Below are positions 36,386 to 45,273 of a stretch of 64,000 bases of DNA, one piece after another. Origin of the DNA: Sphingomonas sp. (GTDB taxonomy: Bacteria > Pseudomonadota > Alphaproteobacteria > Sphingomonadales > Sphingomonadaceae); the NCBI GenBank assembly GCA_003248865.1, contig QFPK01000001.1, positions 62,001-126,000 of the forward strand, given 5' to 3'. The stretch's first letter is position 1. Each line of letters begins with the position of its first letter. A model generated the notes under the pieces. That model made no database searches, was not told the origin of the DNA, and saw nothing but the letters and a program-made list of their open reading frames with translations. A program made the translations under genes and the position numbers.

Positions 36386-37018
36386 CTACCCAGCACCCAC
36401 CGCATCCACACCACTGCGCCCCACGCGATAAGCCCCACGGATCAGCGTCCGCAGCGCCAGCCGTACGCGTATCCAGTTGCGGTCTTCGGTCAGCGGCACT
36501 CCGGCGAAGCCGCCGCGCCGGTTGGCGCTCAACACCATCTGCTGGATGGCGCCCAGCAGCAGGGCGTTGATGGCGGGGGCGTCCACACCCAGCGGCGGGG
36601 ACAGCTCGGGGGCGTCGAGCTGACGCAGCAGCGCGCCTGTTCGGGCGGCGGAGAGCCGCTCGATCAAAGGAGAATCCTCGGCTGTCTCCCAGGCGGCGAT
36701 CTGCTGTGCCAGCGGGTCGCGGCGCAGGGCCTCCAGATAGGCCAACAGGCTCTGCTCCACGAACTCCAGATAGCTTGTGGGGCTGCCGACCATGGGCTCG
36801 TTGCCGCGCCGAGCGATCTGCCGGCCGATGGCGTCGGCCAGGCCCTCGGTGCCGCCGAAATAGCGATAGATCAGCTGTTTGTCGCAACCGGCTTCGCGGG
36901 CGATGGCGTTCACTCCGAAGTGCCGGAAGCCTTGCTGGGCCAGCAGGCGCTCGGCGGCGGCCAATATGGCGGCCGCCGTTCGCTCCCGATCCCGGGTCTG
37001 CCGTTGTTCCTCAGCCAT
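36386..37018 (-). CDS. TetR-family transcriptional regulator
   Basis: 210 residues. HTH near 15-60 (I-L-A-A-A-E-R-L-L-A-Q-Q-G-F, V-N-A-I-A-R-E-A-G-C-D-K-Q-L-I-Y-R-Y-F). The C-terminal domain is unassigned. Downstream of and on the same strand as the M28 peptidase gene (52 bases), so it might regulate that gene; there is no direct evidence. Confidence 0.88.
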   Translation of the reverse strand: MAEEQRQTRDRERTAAAILAAAERLLAQQGFRHFGVNAIAREAGCDKQLIYRYFGGTEGLADAIGRQIARRGNEPMVGSPTSYLEFVEQSLLAYLEALRRDPLAQQIAAWETAEDSPLIERLSAARTGALLRQLDAPELSPPLGVDAPAINALLLGAIQQMVLSANRRGGFAGVPLTEDRNWIRVRLALRTLIRGAYRVGRSGVDAVGAG

Positions 37019-37070
37019 GCCCCGGTTTACGCCGCGGCAGCGCGCAAGTCACCTGCCAGAGACACCAGCT

Positions 37071-38669
37071 TCACTTCGCAGACGTCACCGCCGCAGGCTT
37101 GCCGAAGCGCTTGAAGAAGCTTTCCTCGTTCCAGCCCGGCCGCTCCGGCTGGTCGGCGACCGCCGTGATCAGCTTCACCAGATAATTGTTGAAGCTCACG
37201 GCATAATCCGGGTTGATCGGCTGGGCGAGATCATCCTGCGGCGCATGATAGCGATTGGTCAGCCAGTCCTTCTGGATCGCGCGCTGTTCCGGCGTGGTGG
37301 CCGCGAACTTCAGCGCCAGTGCCGGCACGCCGGTGCGCACGAAGCTGTACTGGTCCGATCGCACGAACAGGTTCCGTTCCGGTGCCTCATCGGGCACCTG
37401 CGTTACGCCCAGTTCGCGCGCAGCGCGCGCCGAAACCAGACCCAGGCTGGATTCCTCCGCGCCCAGCGCCGTCACATGGGTGAAGGGCCACAGCGGCAGA
37501 TACATGTCCATGTTGATGTTGGCGACGATGGCGTCGGGCGCCACGGTCGGCCGGTTGGCGAAGTAACGGCTGCCCAGCAGCCCCCGCTCTTCACCCGTCA
37601 CCGCCACCAGCAGCACGGAGCGCTTCGGCTTCTTCGCCTTCACCGCCCGGGCGCTCTCGATCATCGACGCGATGCCGGAGGCATTGTCCATCGCGCCGTT
37701 GTAGACGGTGTCGCCGTTCACCGGCTTGTCCACGCCCAGATGGTCGAGGTGGGCGGACAGCACGACATACTCGCCCTTCAACTTCGCATCGCGACCGGGC
37801 AGCAGCCCCACGACGTTGGGGGAGGTGAACTGGCGGTCGGTCGTCACGATCTCGCCGGACAACCGCTGGTTCAGCGCAAAGCGCGGCAGCACTTCGCCCG
37901 CATCGGCCAGCTTCACCATGTCCGCAAAGCTGTGCCCCGATTTCGCGAACAGCAGCTCGGCCTCCGCCGGGGAGAAGCTGCCCGTGAAATAGGGCCGCTT
38001 CGCATCGTTCAGCGCCGGGTCTGACAGGCGCATGCCCGGCGTCGCCGCGAACAGCTTCGTCCGCGCCCAGGGCACGTCCATCTGGTTGGGATTTGCGATG
38101 TTGAGAAGGCCGATGGCACCGGCCTTCTGCATGGCCGGCCACAGCTCGGCCGAACGCGCATGGCTCTTCAGCGCGCCGGACAGCGTCTTGGGCCCGCTCG
38201 CCAGCACCACGGCGATCTTGCCGTTCAGGTCGATCCCGGCAAAATCGTCATGCCCGGCTTCGGGCAGCGACAGCCCCGATCCGATGAACACCAGCTCGGC
38301 GTCGAACGGCCCCTTCAACTGCTGTACGCGGTTTCCGGGCAGCACCTGCTCGCCCAGCTGCAGCGGCCTGCCGTCCAGCAGCAGCTTCGAAGCGGGCAGG
38401 TTCAGCGTCTGCTCGGTCAGCGGCACCGGCTGCAGGAAGCCGTCGGTCCCGGCCGGCTTCAGCCCCAGCTTGCCGAATTCCCCCGCCACATAGGCGGCAG
38501 CCCGGTCATAGCCGGGCGTTCCCGTCAGCCGGCCTTCCATATTGTCGTCCGCCAGCACCTTCACATGGGCAAGCCAGCGGTCACCGGCCGGGCTGGCGAG
38601 CCCGGGTTGCGCGGTCAGGAACAGGGCGGAAGCAGTCAGCAGGGCGGTTGCAGGCAGCAGACGGGCCAT
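37071..38669 (-). CDS. M28-family metallopeptidase, exported
   Basis: 532 residues with a signal peptide (M-A-R-L-L-P-A-T-A-L-L-T-A-S-A-L-F-L-T-A). A PA-like insert is followed by the M28 core: S-A-H-L-D-H-L, N-G-A-M-D-N-A-S-G, T-G-E-E-R-G-L-L-G-S and the late Y-H metal ligand. An aminopeptidase-type enzyme. AAAGGAG precedes ATG 38669. Divergent from the M24 gene. Confidence 0.92.
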   Translation of the reverse strand: MARLLPATALLTASALFLTAQPGLASPAGDRWLAHVKVLADDNMEGRLTGTPGYDRAAAYVAGEFGKLGLKPAGTDGFLQPVPLTEQTLNLPASKLLLDGRPLQLGEQVLPGNRVQQLKGPFDAELVFIGSGLSLPEAGHDDFAGIDLNGKIAVVLASGPKTLSGALKSHARSAELWPAMQKAGAIGLLNIANPNQMDVPWARTKLFAATPGMRLSDPALNDAKRPYFTGSFSPAEAELLFAKSGHSFADMVKLADAGEVLPRFALNQRLSGEIVTTDRQFTSPNVVGLLPGRDAKLKGEYVVLSAHLDHLGVDKPVNGDTVYNGAMDNASGIASMIESARAVKAKKPKRSVLLVAVTGEERGLLGSRYFANRPTVAPDAIVANINMDMYLPLWPFTHVTALGAEESSLGLVSARAARELGVTQVPDEAPERNLFVRSDQYSFVRTGVPALALKFAATTPEQRAIQKDWLTNRYHAPQDDLAQPINPDYAVSFNNYLVKLITAVADQPERPGWNEESFFKRFGKPAAVTSAK

Positions 38670-38777
38670 CAATTTCTCCTTTGCCCCCCGGATGCCCCAG
38701 CCGCCTATGTCACGCAACCTTGCCATAACCTTGACGCCAGCTTGACCGGGCCGGTCCGAAGCGCGCATCCCGTGCGG

Positions 38778-40136
38778 ATGCGCAAAGCCCTTCTTCTCGC
38801 CGCCTTGATCGCCCCCCTGTTTGCAGTGCCGCTTACAGCCCAGCCCGCGGCATGGCCTCTCAGCCAGACTGAGCAGATAAACCCGGCCGTTCCCCCCATT
38901 CTCCCGCTGAAAGATCGCGCGGCGATCGAGGACAAGTGGCTCGCAGACCGTCTCGACACCCTCGCCTTACCCCTGATGCGCGAAGCCGGGGTGGATATGT
39001 GGATCCTCGTCGCCCGCGAATATGTCGACGATCCGGTGCTGAAGACGATGCTGGACGGCAAGAACTTCACCGCCCGTCGCCGCACCATCATCGTGCTGAC
39101 GGATCGGGGCGAGGGCAAGCCGCTGGAGCGCCTCACCGTCTCCCGTTACGGCCTCGGCGGCCTGTTCGATCCCAGCTGGAATCCGGAAGCGCAGCCGGAC
39201 CAATGGGCCCGCCTCGCGGAGATCGTGAAAGAGCGCAACCCGAAGCGCATTGCCATCAACATCTCCCCGGCGACCGCCTTTGCCGACGGCCTCACCGCCG
39301 GCCAGTTCCAGGAATTGCGCGCAGCACTCCCGCCAGAGCAGGCCGCGAAGCTCACGCAGGCAGGCGACCTCGCCACCAACTGGCTCGCCACCCGCAGTGC
39401 GGGCGAAATGGCGCTTTACCCAATGATCGTGCGCACGGCCCACGCCATCATGGCGGAAGGCCTCTCCAACAAGGCCATCACCCCGGGCAAGACCACGGTC
39501 GAGGATCTTCAATGGTGGCTGCGCGAACGCATCGCGGAGCTGAGGCTGGAAACCTGGTTCCACCCGGGTGTCGCCATCTTCCGGCAGGGAGAAGCGAAGG
39601 AACTCAGTGGGACCAGCGTGTTCCAGCCGGGCGATCTGGTCTGGCTCGATTTCGGCATCACCTATCTCGGCCTCAACACTGACACCCAGCACCTCGCCTA
39701 TATCCTGAAGCCGGGCGAAACCGACGCGCCGGCCGGGCTGAAGGCAGGCCTCGCCGCCGCGAACAAGGTGCAGGATGCCGTCACCTCCAGCTTCCGCACC
39801 GGCCTCAGCGGCAACGACATCCTGCTGGAAGCACGCCGGAAGGCCGTCGCGCAGGGCCTTGAACCTACGATCTATTCCCACCCCATCGGCGCCCACGGCC
39901 ATGCAGCGGGAGCCGCCATCGGCTTCTGGGACGATCAGGCACCTTCCCCGCGCGGCGATCACAAGCTCCGCCCGAACACGGCCTGGTCGATCGAACTCAA
40001 CACCCTTCATCTGGTGCCCGAATGGGGCAACCAGAAGATCCCCTTCCGCACCGAGGAAGACGCCTTCTTCGACGGAAGCTCGGTCCGTTATATCGACGGC
40101 CGCCAGACCGAGCTGAAGCTGATCCAGCCGAAATAG
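38778..40136 (+). CDS. M24-family Xaa-Pro aminopeptidase-like protein, exported
   Basis: 452 residues with a signal peptide (M-R-K-A-L-L-L-A-A-L-I-A-P-L-F-A-V-P-L-T-A). The C-terminal pita-bread fold has metal ligands in L-V-W-L-D-F-G-I, L-N-T-D-T-Q-H and H-P-I-G-A-H-G-H. Predicted to remove N-terminal residues before proline. Divergent from M28 (108 bases between starts). Confidence 0.88.
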   Translation: MRKALLLAALIAPLFAVPLTAQPAAWPLSQTEQINPAVPPILPLKDRAAIEDKWLADRLDTLALPLMREAGVDMWILVAREYVDDPVLKTMLDGKNFTARRRTIIVLTDRGEGKPLERLTVSRYGLGGLFDPSWNPEAQPDQWARLAEIVKERNPKRIAINISPATAFADGLTAGQFQELRAALPPEQAAKLTQAGDLATNWLATRSAGEMALYPMIVRTAHAIMAEGLSNKAITPGKTTVEDLQWWLRERIAELRLETWFHPGVAIFRQGEAKELSGTSVFQPGDLVWLDFGITYLGLNTDTQHLAYILKPGETDAPAGLKAGLAAANKVQDAVTSSFRTGLSGNDILLEARRKAVAQGLEPTIYSHPIGAHGHAAGAAIGFWDDQAPSPRGDHKLRPNTAWSIELNTLHLVPEWGNQKIPFRTEEDAFFDGSSVRYIDGRQTELKLIQPK

Positions 40137-40415
40137 ACCAACAGAGGGAAGCAGTGCCCACGGCCGTGTATGGCTGTCGCCTTTCTCCAATCCGAAAGTC
40201 ACCGATTGGGGACACACGATTCTCGCCCGCCGTCATGACGCCGTGCGTCAATCTCCCAACCGCCCACGACTCGCCCGATCCGTCGCAAATTCCCCAGTTA
40301 TCCGAGTCGATTGCCCGCCGGATTCCACACGCCCCGTGAATCCCGCCATCTTCGCACGGTTTCTGAACGGAGAAACGCGCTTGACCTCTCCGCCGCCCCG
40401 TCCCATCACCTGTGC
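40137..40415. other. Intergenic region, nothing recognised
   Basis: 279 bases between the M24 and M19 genes. No repeat copy and no clear terminator; one of the few gaps of this size without the composite element. Probably holds the M19 promoter. Confidence 0.3.
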
Positions 40416-41651
40416 ATGCGCAGCATCCTTTTCGCCGGAACCGCCCTCCTCGCCGCCGCCTGTGCTCAGGCCCAGTCCGCAAAGCCTGCCGCCGATCCCG
40501 GCGCCCGAGTCGAGCAGCTGCTGAAGGCCGCGCCCGTCGCCGACGGCCACAACGACTGGCCCTACGCCCTGCGGCTCGCCTACGGGCTGGAAGGCGCCAA
40601 GACCGCCGATCTGGAAAAGCCTGTCACGGTGGTATCCACCAGCGCCTTCGCGACAGGCGAGCCGACGGTCGGCCACACCTCGATCCCGTGGATCCGCAAG
40701 GGCCATCTCGGCTACCAGCTCTGGTCAGTCTACGTCCCCGCCAACCTCGGTCCGGACGAGGCCGTGAAGCAGACCTTCGAGCAGATCGCCATCGCCAAGA
40801 GCTTCGCGGAACGCCGCCCGGACGTGTTCGCAAACGTCCTCACCGCAGATGACGCCGTGAAGGCGGTGAAGGCCGGCAAGCTCGCCGGCTTTGTCGCCAT
40901 CGAAGGCGCCAATCAGGTCAACGACGACATCGAAACCCTGCGCAAGGCCTATGCCGCAGGCGTCCGCTCCATGACCCTGTCGCACAGCAAGAACACCCGC
41001 CTGTTCGACAGCTCCACCGACACCCCCCTGCACAACGGCATCTCAAAGGAAGCGCCCGCCTTCATCGCCGAGATGAACCGCCTCGGCATGCTGGTCGATC
41101 TCTCCCACGTCTCGGCAGACGTGATGAACCAGGTGCTGGATATCACCAAAGCCCCGGTCATCTTCTCGCACAGCTCGGCAAAGGCGCTCGCCGACGTGCC
41201 CCGCAATGTGCCCGACGACGTTTTGAAGCGCATGCCCGCCAACGGCGGCATCGTGATGGTCAGCTTCGTGCCGCAGTTCACCAATCAGGCTCGCGTGGAC
41301 TGGCAGGCAAGGCGCGACGCCGCCGCCAAGGCCGCAGGCCCCAATTCAGCCGAAGCCATGAAGGCCTGGGACGCCGCCAACCCGCGCCCCGTCACCACGA
41401 TCGCCATGGTGGCAGACCATGTCGACCATGTCGCAAAAGTCGCCGGCCACGATCATGTCGGCCTCGGCGGAGACTTCGACGGCGTGCCGGACCTGCCCGA
41501 AGGCCTCGAAAACGTCTCGACCTACCCGGCCCTGTTCGCCGAACTCGCCCGCCGCGGCTGGTCAGACGCCAACCTCAAGAAGCTCTCGAGCGAAAACTTC
41601 CTCCGCGTCCTGCGCGCGAACGAGAAAGTGGCGAAGCAGCTGTCGAAGTAG
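40416..41651 (+). CDS. M19 membrane dipeptidase, exported
   Basis: 411 residues. N-terminal signal (M-R-S-I-L-F-A-G-T-A-L-L-A-A-A-C-A-Q) ends in A-A-C, so it may be a lipoprotein although the -3 residue is not the usual Leu. D-G-H-N-D metal site, F-S-H-S-S-A-K-A-L, and G-L-G-G-D-F-D-G-V are the renal-dipeptidase marks. It is a different subgroup from the one at the left edge (GHND against AHID). Confidence 0.92.
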   Translation: MRSILFAGTALLAAACAQAQSAKPAADPGARVEQLLKAAPVADGHNDWPYALRLAYGLEGAKTADLEKPVTVVSTSAFATGEPTVGHTSIPWIRKGHLGYQLWSVYVPANLGPDEAVKQTFEQIAIAKSFAERRPDVFANVLTADDAVKAVKAGKLAGFVAIEGANQVNDDIETLRKAYAAGVRSMTLSHSKNTRLFDSSTDTPLHNGISKEAPAFIAEMNRLGMLVDLSHVSADVMNQVLDITKAPVIFSHSSAKALADVPRNVPDDVLKRMPANGGIVMVSFVPQFTNQARVDWQARRDAAAKAAGPNSAEAMKAWDAANPRPVTTIAMVADHVDHVAKVAGHDHVGLGGDFDGVPDLPEGLENVSTYPALFAELARRGWSDANLKKLSSENFLRVLRANEKVAKQLSK

Positions 41652-41697
41652 GGCAGGGATCGGCCCTCCGGCCTCACTTAGGGTAAAGAGAAAGACT

Positions 41698-42013
41698 CCA
41701 AGGGCTCTGCCCTTGGAACCCGGCAGGGAAATGATTTCCCTGCACCCTCGACGTTTTCGTTGTGTCCCGACGCCCAATTTGCGCGCGTGAAGGGATTGGA
41801 TTGCCTGCGGCGCAACCCAGGCTCTCTCCCCCTGTCAGGGGGAGAGAGGGAGAGGGGGCGACATCGCCGGCGCGGTCCACATCATTTCCGTCCGCACTAC
41901 TTAAAGCGCCGCAGGCAATCACCTCAAACACCCCATCCCAACCGCCATTCCCCCAAAAACGAAAGGGGGTGCAGGGAGCCCGGCTCCCTGCCGGGTGCAG
42001 GGCAGAGCCCTGC
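41698..42013 (+). repeat. Composite palindromic element, copy R10 (full, largest loop)
   Basis: Most of the 471-base gap 41652-42122. Outer hairpins on both sides (CCAAGGGC/GCCCTTGG left, GCAGGGC/GCCCTGC right). The central stem TTGCCTGCGGCGC/GCGCCGCAGGCAA encloses about 100 bases with its own hairpin (CTCTCCCCCTG/CAGGGGGAGAG) and unrelated sequence. Right end hairpin GGGAGC/GCTCCC. The remaining 110 bases to the next gene show nothing recognised. Confidence 0.85.
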
Positions 42014-42122
42014 GAAACATGGCACCACATCCCCTGAACCCACCGCATCAGTGGCATTTCGCCCGAAACCATCTGTCGAATCCTGCTTGACCTTTTCACG
42101 CGCGAACTCAAGCAGTCGGCGG

Positions 42123-42860
42123 ATGTGGCGCGCTGTCCCCTTGCTGCTGTTGCTGGCCGCGTGCGACGCGCCACCGGCGACTCATGCCCTGCTGGAGCCG
42201 GGATCGCCCGCGTCAGGCGCGCAGTTCCCGGTTCCTGAGCCACTGTTTCCCGCGCCGGATAGGCCTGTTGCCGGGCTGGCATCGGGCACTTGGTCGGATG
42301 AGGACAGTCGCGACGATGGCGGGGAGGCGGCGGACGTGGTTCGGCGCCTGGGGATTCGGCCCGGTATGACGGTTGCCGATATCGGCGCTGGTTCGGGTTA
42401 CTACACGGTGCGGCTGTCGCCGATCGTCGGCCCGAAGGGCAGGGTGATCGCGAACGACATCATCCCTGATTATCTCGCGCGTCTGCGCAAGCGGGCGCAG
42501 GCGGAGGGCTTGAGCAACATCGAGTTCACGCTGGGGGACGCGGGGGATGCGAACCTTGCGAAGCAGAGCCTCGATCTGGCGCTGATGGCGCATATGTATC
42601 ACGAGATTTCAGAGCCGTTCGCGCTGCTCTGGCGCTTGCAGGACGATCTGAAGCCCGGGGCTCGCCTCGCCATCGTGGATTCAGACCGGCCGACGTCCCG
42701 CCACGGCACCCCCCCGGCCCTGCTGCGCTGCGAGCTGGCAGCGGTGGGCTATCGGCAGATTTCGTTCAACCGACTGGAAAACGGCAGCTATCTTGCGGTG
42801 TTCCAGCCCGCCTTCCGCCCAGACCCGGCTGCAATCCGGCCGTGCAGGGCAGAAGGATGA
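42123..42860 (+). CDS. Lipoprotein with class I SAM-methyltransferase domain
   Basis: 245 residues. N-terminal lipoprotein signal with a good lipobox (L-L-L-L-L-A-A-C). After a short linker comes a Rossmann methyltransferase: motif I V-A-D-I-G-A-G-S-G-Y-Y-T, N-D-I-I-P-D-Y, and L-G-D-A-G-D-A-N. An envelope-anchored SAM enzyme is unexpected because SAM is cytoplasmic. Either the signal is not used, or the domain binds another ligand. Confidence 0.82.
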   Translation: MWRAVPLLLLLAACDAPPATHALLEPGSPASGAQFPVPEPLFPAPDRPVAGLASGTWSDEDSRDDGGEAADVVRRLGIRPGMTVADIGAGSGYYTVRLSPIVGPKGRVIANDIIPDYLARLRKRAQAEGLSNIEFTLGDAGDANLAKQSLDLALMAHMYHEISEPFALLWRLQDDLKPGARLAIVDSDRPTSRHGTPPALLRCELAAVGYRQISFNRLENGSYLAVFQPAFRPDPAAIRPCRAEG

Positions 42861-42885
42861 GGAAGGGGGCTCGGCCCCCATCCCT

Positions 42886-43746
42886 TTACCCCTGCAAGCG
42901 GGCGATGATCGAATCCAGCTGATCGAGATCGGAGAAGCGAAGCGTCACGCTTCCCCGCTTCCCGCGCGCCTCGATGGCGACCTGAAGCCCAAGCGCTTCG
43001 GACAGCTGCGATTCCAGCGCATCCAGTTCAGGGTCACGCCGGGAAGACGCCTGTGCCTTGGGCGCCGAAATGCCCTGGCTCTTGCGCGCGGCCTCTTCCG
43101 CCTGGCGAACCGTAAGCCCTTGTGCTGCAATCTCTTTTGCCAGCGCACTGGGATCCTTCGCCTGCATCACGGCCTTGGCATGGCCAAGGGTCAGCAGGCC
43201 CATTTTCACCAGCGTCTGCACATCTTCCGGCAGATCCAGCAGGCGCAGCAGGTTGGCGACATGGCTCCGCGCCTTGCCGGTCACGGAGGCGACCATTTCC
43301 TGCGTGTGCCCGAAATCGGAAATAAGCCGCTGATAACCTTGGGCTTCTTCGATCGGATTCAGGTCCGTGCGCTGCACATTCTCGATGATCGCAGCCTCGA
43401 AGCCGTCGATATCGGAGAAGTTGCGGATGACGACGGGGATTTCGTGCAGCCCGGCCATCTGGCTGGCCCGCCAGCGCCGTTCCCCAGCGACGATCTCATA
43501 GCGCCCTTCGCTGCTCGGTCGCACGAGGATCGGCTGCAGAACGCCCTTGATGCGAATGGAATCGGCGAGCTCGTGCAGCGAGATCTCGTCGAACGTCCGC
43601 CGGGGCTGCGACGGGTTCGGGCTGATGGAGGCGACGGGCAGCAGGCTTGCTGCCTTGGTGTCGTTGGTGGGCACCGGCGGTGCCGATCCCATTTCCTCCA
43701 AAAGGGCCGAAAGCCCGCGACCCAGTCCTGCTCGCTTCACCGTCAT
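42886..43746 (-). CDS. parB: Chromosome partitioning protein ParB
   Basis: 286 residues. R-G-L-G-R-G-L-S-A-L-L opening, the CTPase/ParB core P-N-P-S-Q-P-R and G-E-R-R-W-R-A-S, HTH (T-Q-E-M-V-A-S-V-T-G-K-A-R-S-H-V-A-N) and a C-terminal dimer domain. Binds the six parS sites at 45.1-47.3 kb and spreads to form the partition complex. Start 43746 removes a 20-residue unlikely extension. Confidence 0.95.
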   Translation of the reverse strand: MTVKRAGLGRGLSALLEEMGSAPPVPTNDTKAASLLPVASISPNPSQPRRTFDEISLHELADSIRIKGVLQPILVRPSSEGRYEIVAGERRWRASQMAGLHEIPVVIRNFSDIDGFEAAIIENVQRTDLNPIEEAQGYQRLISDFGHTQEMVASVTGKARSHVANLLRLLDLPEDVQTLVKMGLLTLGHAKAVMQAKDPSALAKEIAAQGLTVRQAEEAARKSQGISAPKAQASSRRDPELDALESQLSEALGLQVAIEARGKRGSVTLRFSDLDQLDSIIARLQG

Positions 43747-43807
43747 ATAACCCTCCACTGCGTCCCCCTTGGTTTCCAGTCCCTGGCGCTGCACCCGCAC
43801 CAGCATG

Positions 43808-44575
43808 TCAAGCCGCCTTCGCCGGCGTTCCGATCATTTCCCGCGCGAGCGCCATATAGGCCTCAGACCCCGGGCAACGCATATCATACAACAACGCAGG
43901 CATGCCGTGGCTGGGCGCCTCCGAAAGCCGCACGTTGCGCGGAATCATCGTCTCATACACTCGGGCGCCCAACGCCGCGCGAACATCCGCAGCGACAAGG
44001 TCTGAAAGGCGGTTACGGCGGTCATGCATGGTCAGCACGACACCTTCGATATCCAGCCTCGGATTCTGCCGCGCGCGCACCTGCTCGATGGTCTTCAGCA
44101 GCTGCGACAGTCCTTCCATCGCATAGAATTCCGTCTGCAACGGGATCATCACACCGTCGGCCGCCACCAGCGCATTCAGCGTCAGCAGAGACAGGGATGG
44201 CGGGCAATCGATGAACAGCCAGTCGCACGCCGGCAGCTTCTGGATTGCTGCCTTCAGCCGACCAGCCGCATTGGGCTGGCCCGAAAGCTCGATTTCCGCA
44301 GCCGCCAGCCCCTCGACGGCAGGTACCAGGAACAGGCCGGGCACCAGCGTTTCCTGCGCTGCCGCAGCCGCAAGCTCTGGGTCGAACAGCAGGTCATAGC
44401 TGGAGGGATTGCGCCGGTCGCGCGGCACGCCGAATCCGGTGGAGGCGTTCCCCTGCGGATCGAAATCCAGCAGGGTCACCCGGTGGCCGCTGGCAGCCAG
44501 TGCGGTGGCTAGGTTGACGGCGGTTGTGGTCTTGCCCACCCCGCCTTTCTGGTTCGCGACAGCAATCGTTCGCAT
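43808..44575 (-). CDS. parA: Chromosome partitioning ATPase ParA
   Basis: 255 residues. Deviant Walker A N-Q-K-G-G-V-G-K-T-T-T, then D-F-D-P-Q-G-N-A-S-T and D-C-P-P-S-L. Drives origin segregation together with ParB 61 bases downstream. Its start shares one base with the rsmG stop. Confidence 0.96.
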   Translation of the reverse strand: MRTIAVANQKGGVGKTTTAVNLATALAASGHRVTLLDFDPQGNASTGFGVPRDRRNPSSYDLLFDPELAAAAAQETLVPGLFLVPAVEGLAAAEIELSGQPNAAGRLKAAIQKLPACDWLFIDCPPSLSLLTLNALVAADGVMIPLQTEFYAMEGLSQLLKTIEQVRARQNPRLDIEGVVLTMHDRRNRLSDLVAADVRAALGARVYETMIPRNVRLSEAPSHGMPALLYDMRCPGSEAYMALAREMIGTPAKAA

Positions 44576-45183
44576 CAGAGCCTCTTCAGGTTGCGGGCGA
44601 TAAGAATCCTGGCCTCGGGGTCGGTCAGGCTTTCATGGGTTTCAAGGTCGAAGATGAACTGCCGGGCAGCCTCGTCAACCTCCTCCGACCAGCGGCGGCC
44701 TTTCAGGAAGACGAACTGCCCTCCGGGGCGGACATGGCGAATGGCCCAGTCAAACAGGGTTGCCAGCGGCGCAGCAGCCCGCGCCGTGGCGACATCGACT
44801 CCCAGCGTCGGAAGCTGCTCCACCCGTCCGTTGATCACGGTTGCCAGATCGCGGAGCCCAAGCTCGTCGCGAACGGCTTCGAGGAAGCGGCACTTCTTCG
44901 CGATGGAATCGACGAGGACGAATTTGCCCCAGTCCAGCGCCGCCAGAACCATTCCGGGAAACCCGCCTCCGGCCCCGATATCAAGCCAGCTCTTGCCTTG
45001 CGGGACATGCCGGGAGAGTTGCGCGGAGTCGGCAAAATGGCGGCCCCACGCATCGCTCAGCGTTGCCGGGCCGACCAGATTCATCCGGCCTTGCCACTCG
45101 ATCAACAGGGATTCGTAGCGGTCGAGACGATCCATTGTTCCACGTGGAACATTGAATTCAGCTTCGAACGTCGCGCGATCCAT
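44575..45183 (-). CDS. rsmG: 16S rRNA (guanine-527-N7) methyltransferase RsmG
   Basis: 202 residues. L-D-I-G-A-G-G-G-F-P-G-M (SAM site) and L-V-D-S-I-A-K-K-C-R-F-L are diagnostic. Codons 11-16 are formed by a parS site (N-V-P-R-G-T), so a segregation site is embedded in coding sequence. Confidence 0.95.
   Translation of the reverse strand: MDRATFEAEFNVPRGTMDRLDRYESLLIEWQGRMNLVGPATLSDAWGRHFADSAQLSRHVPQGKSWLDIGAGGGFPGMVLAALDWGKFVLVDSIAKKCRFLEAVRDELGLRDLATVINGRVEQLPTLGVDVATARAAAPLATLFDWAIRHVRPGGQFVFLKGRRWSEEVDEAARQFIFDLETHESLTDPEARILIARNLKRL
45136..45151. other. parS: parS site 1 (inside rsmG)
   Basis: Perfect 16-base palindrome TGTTCCACGTGGAACA, the ParB-binding consensus, read through as V-P-R-G-T in rsmG. 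Confidence 0.95.
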
Positions 45184-45185
45184 AA

Positions 45186-45201
45186 TGTTCCACGTGGAAC
45201 A
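45186..45201. other. parS: parS site 2 (rsmG-mnmG gap)
   Basis: Identical TGTTCCACGTGGAACA, 2 bases upstream of the rsmG start codon. Confidence 0.95.
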
Positions 45202-45273
45202 ATCGCGCGGAGGTGGAAAGCGCTATCTCGATCCATCCACAGCTTTTCGCATCCGATTCGGCCGGAATGCCCC

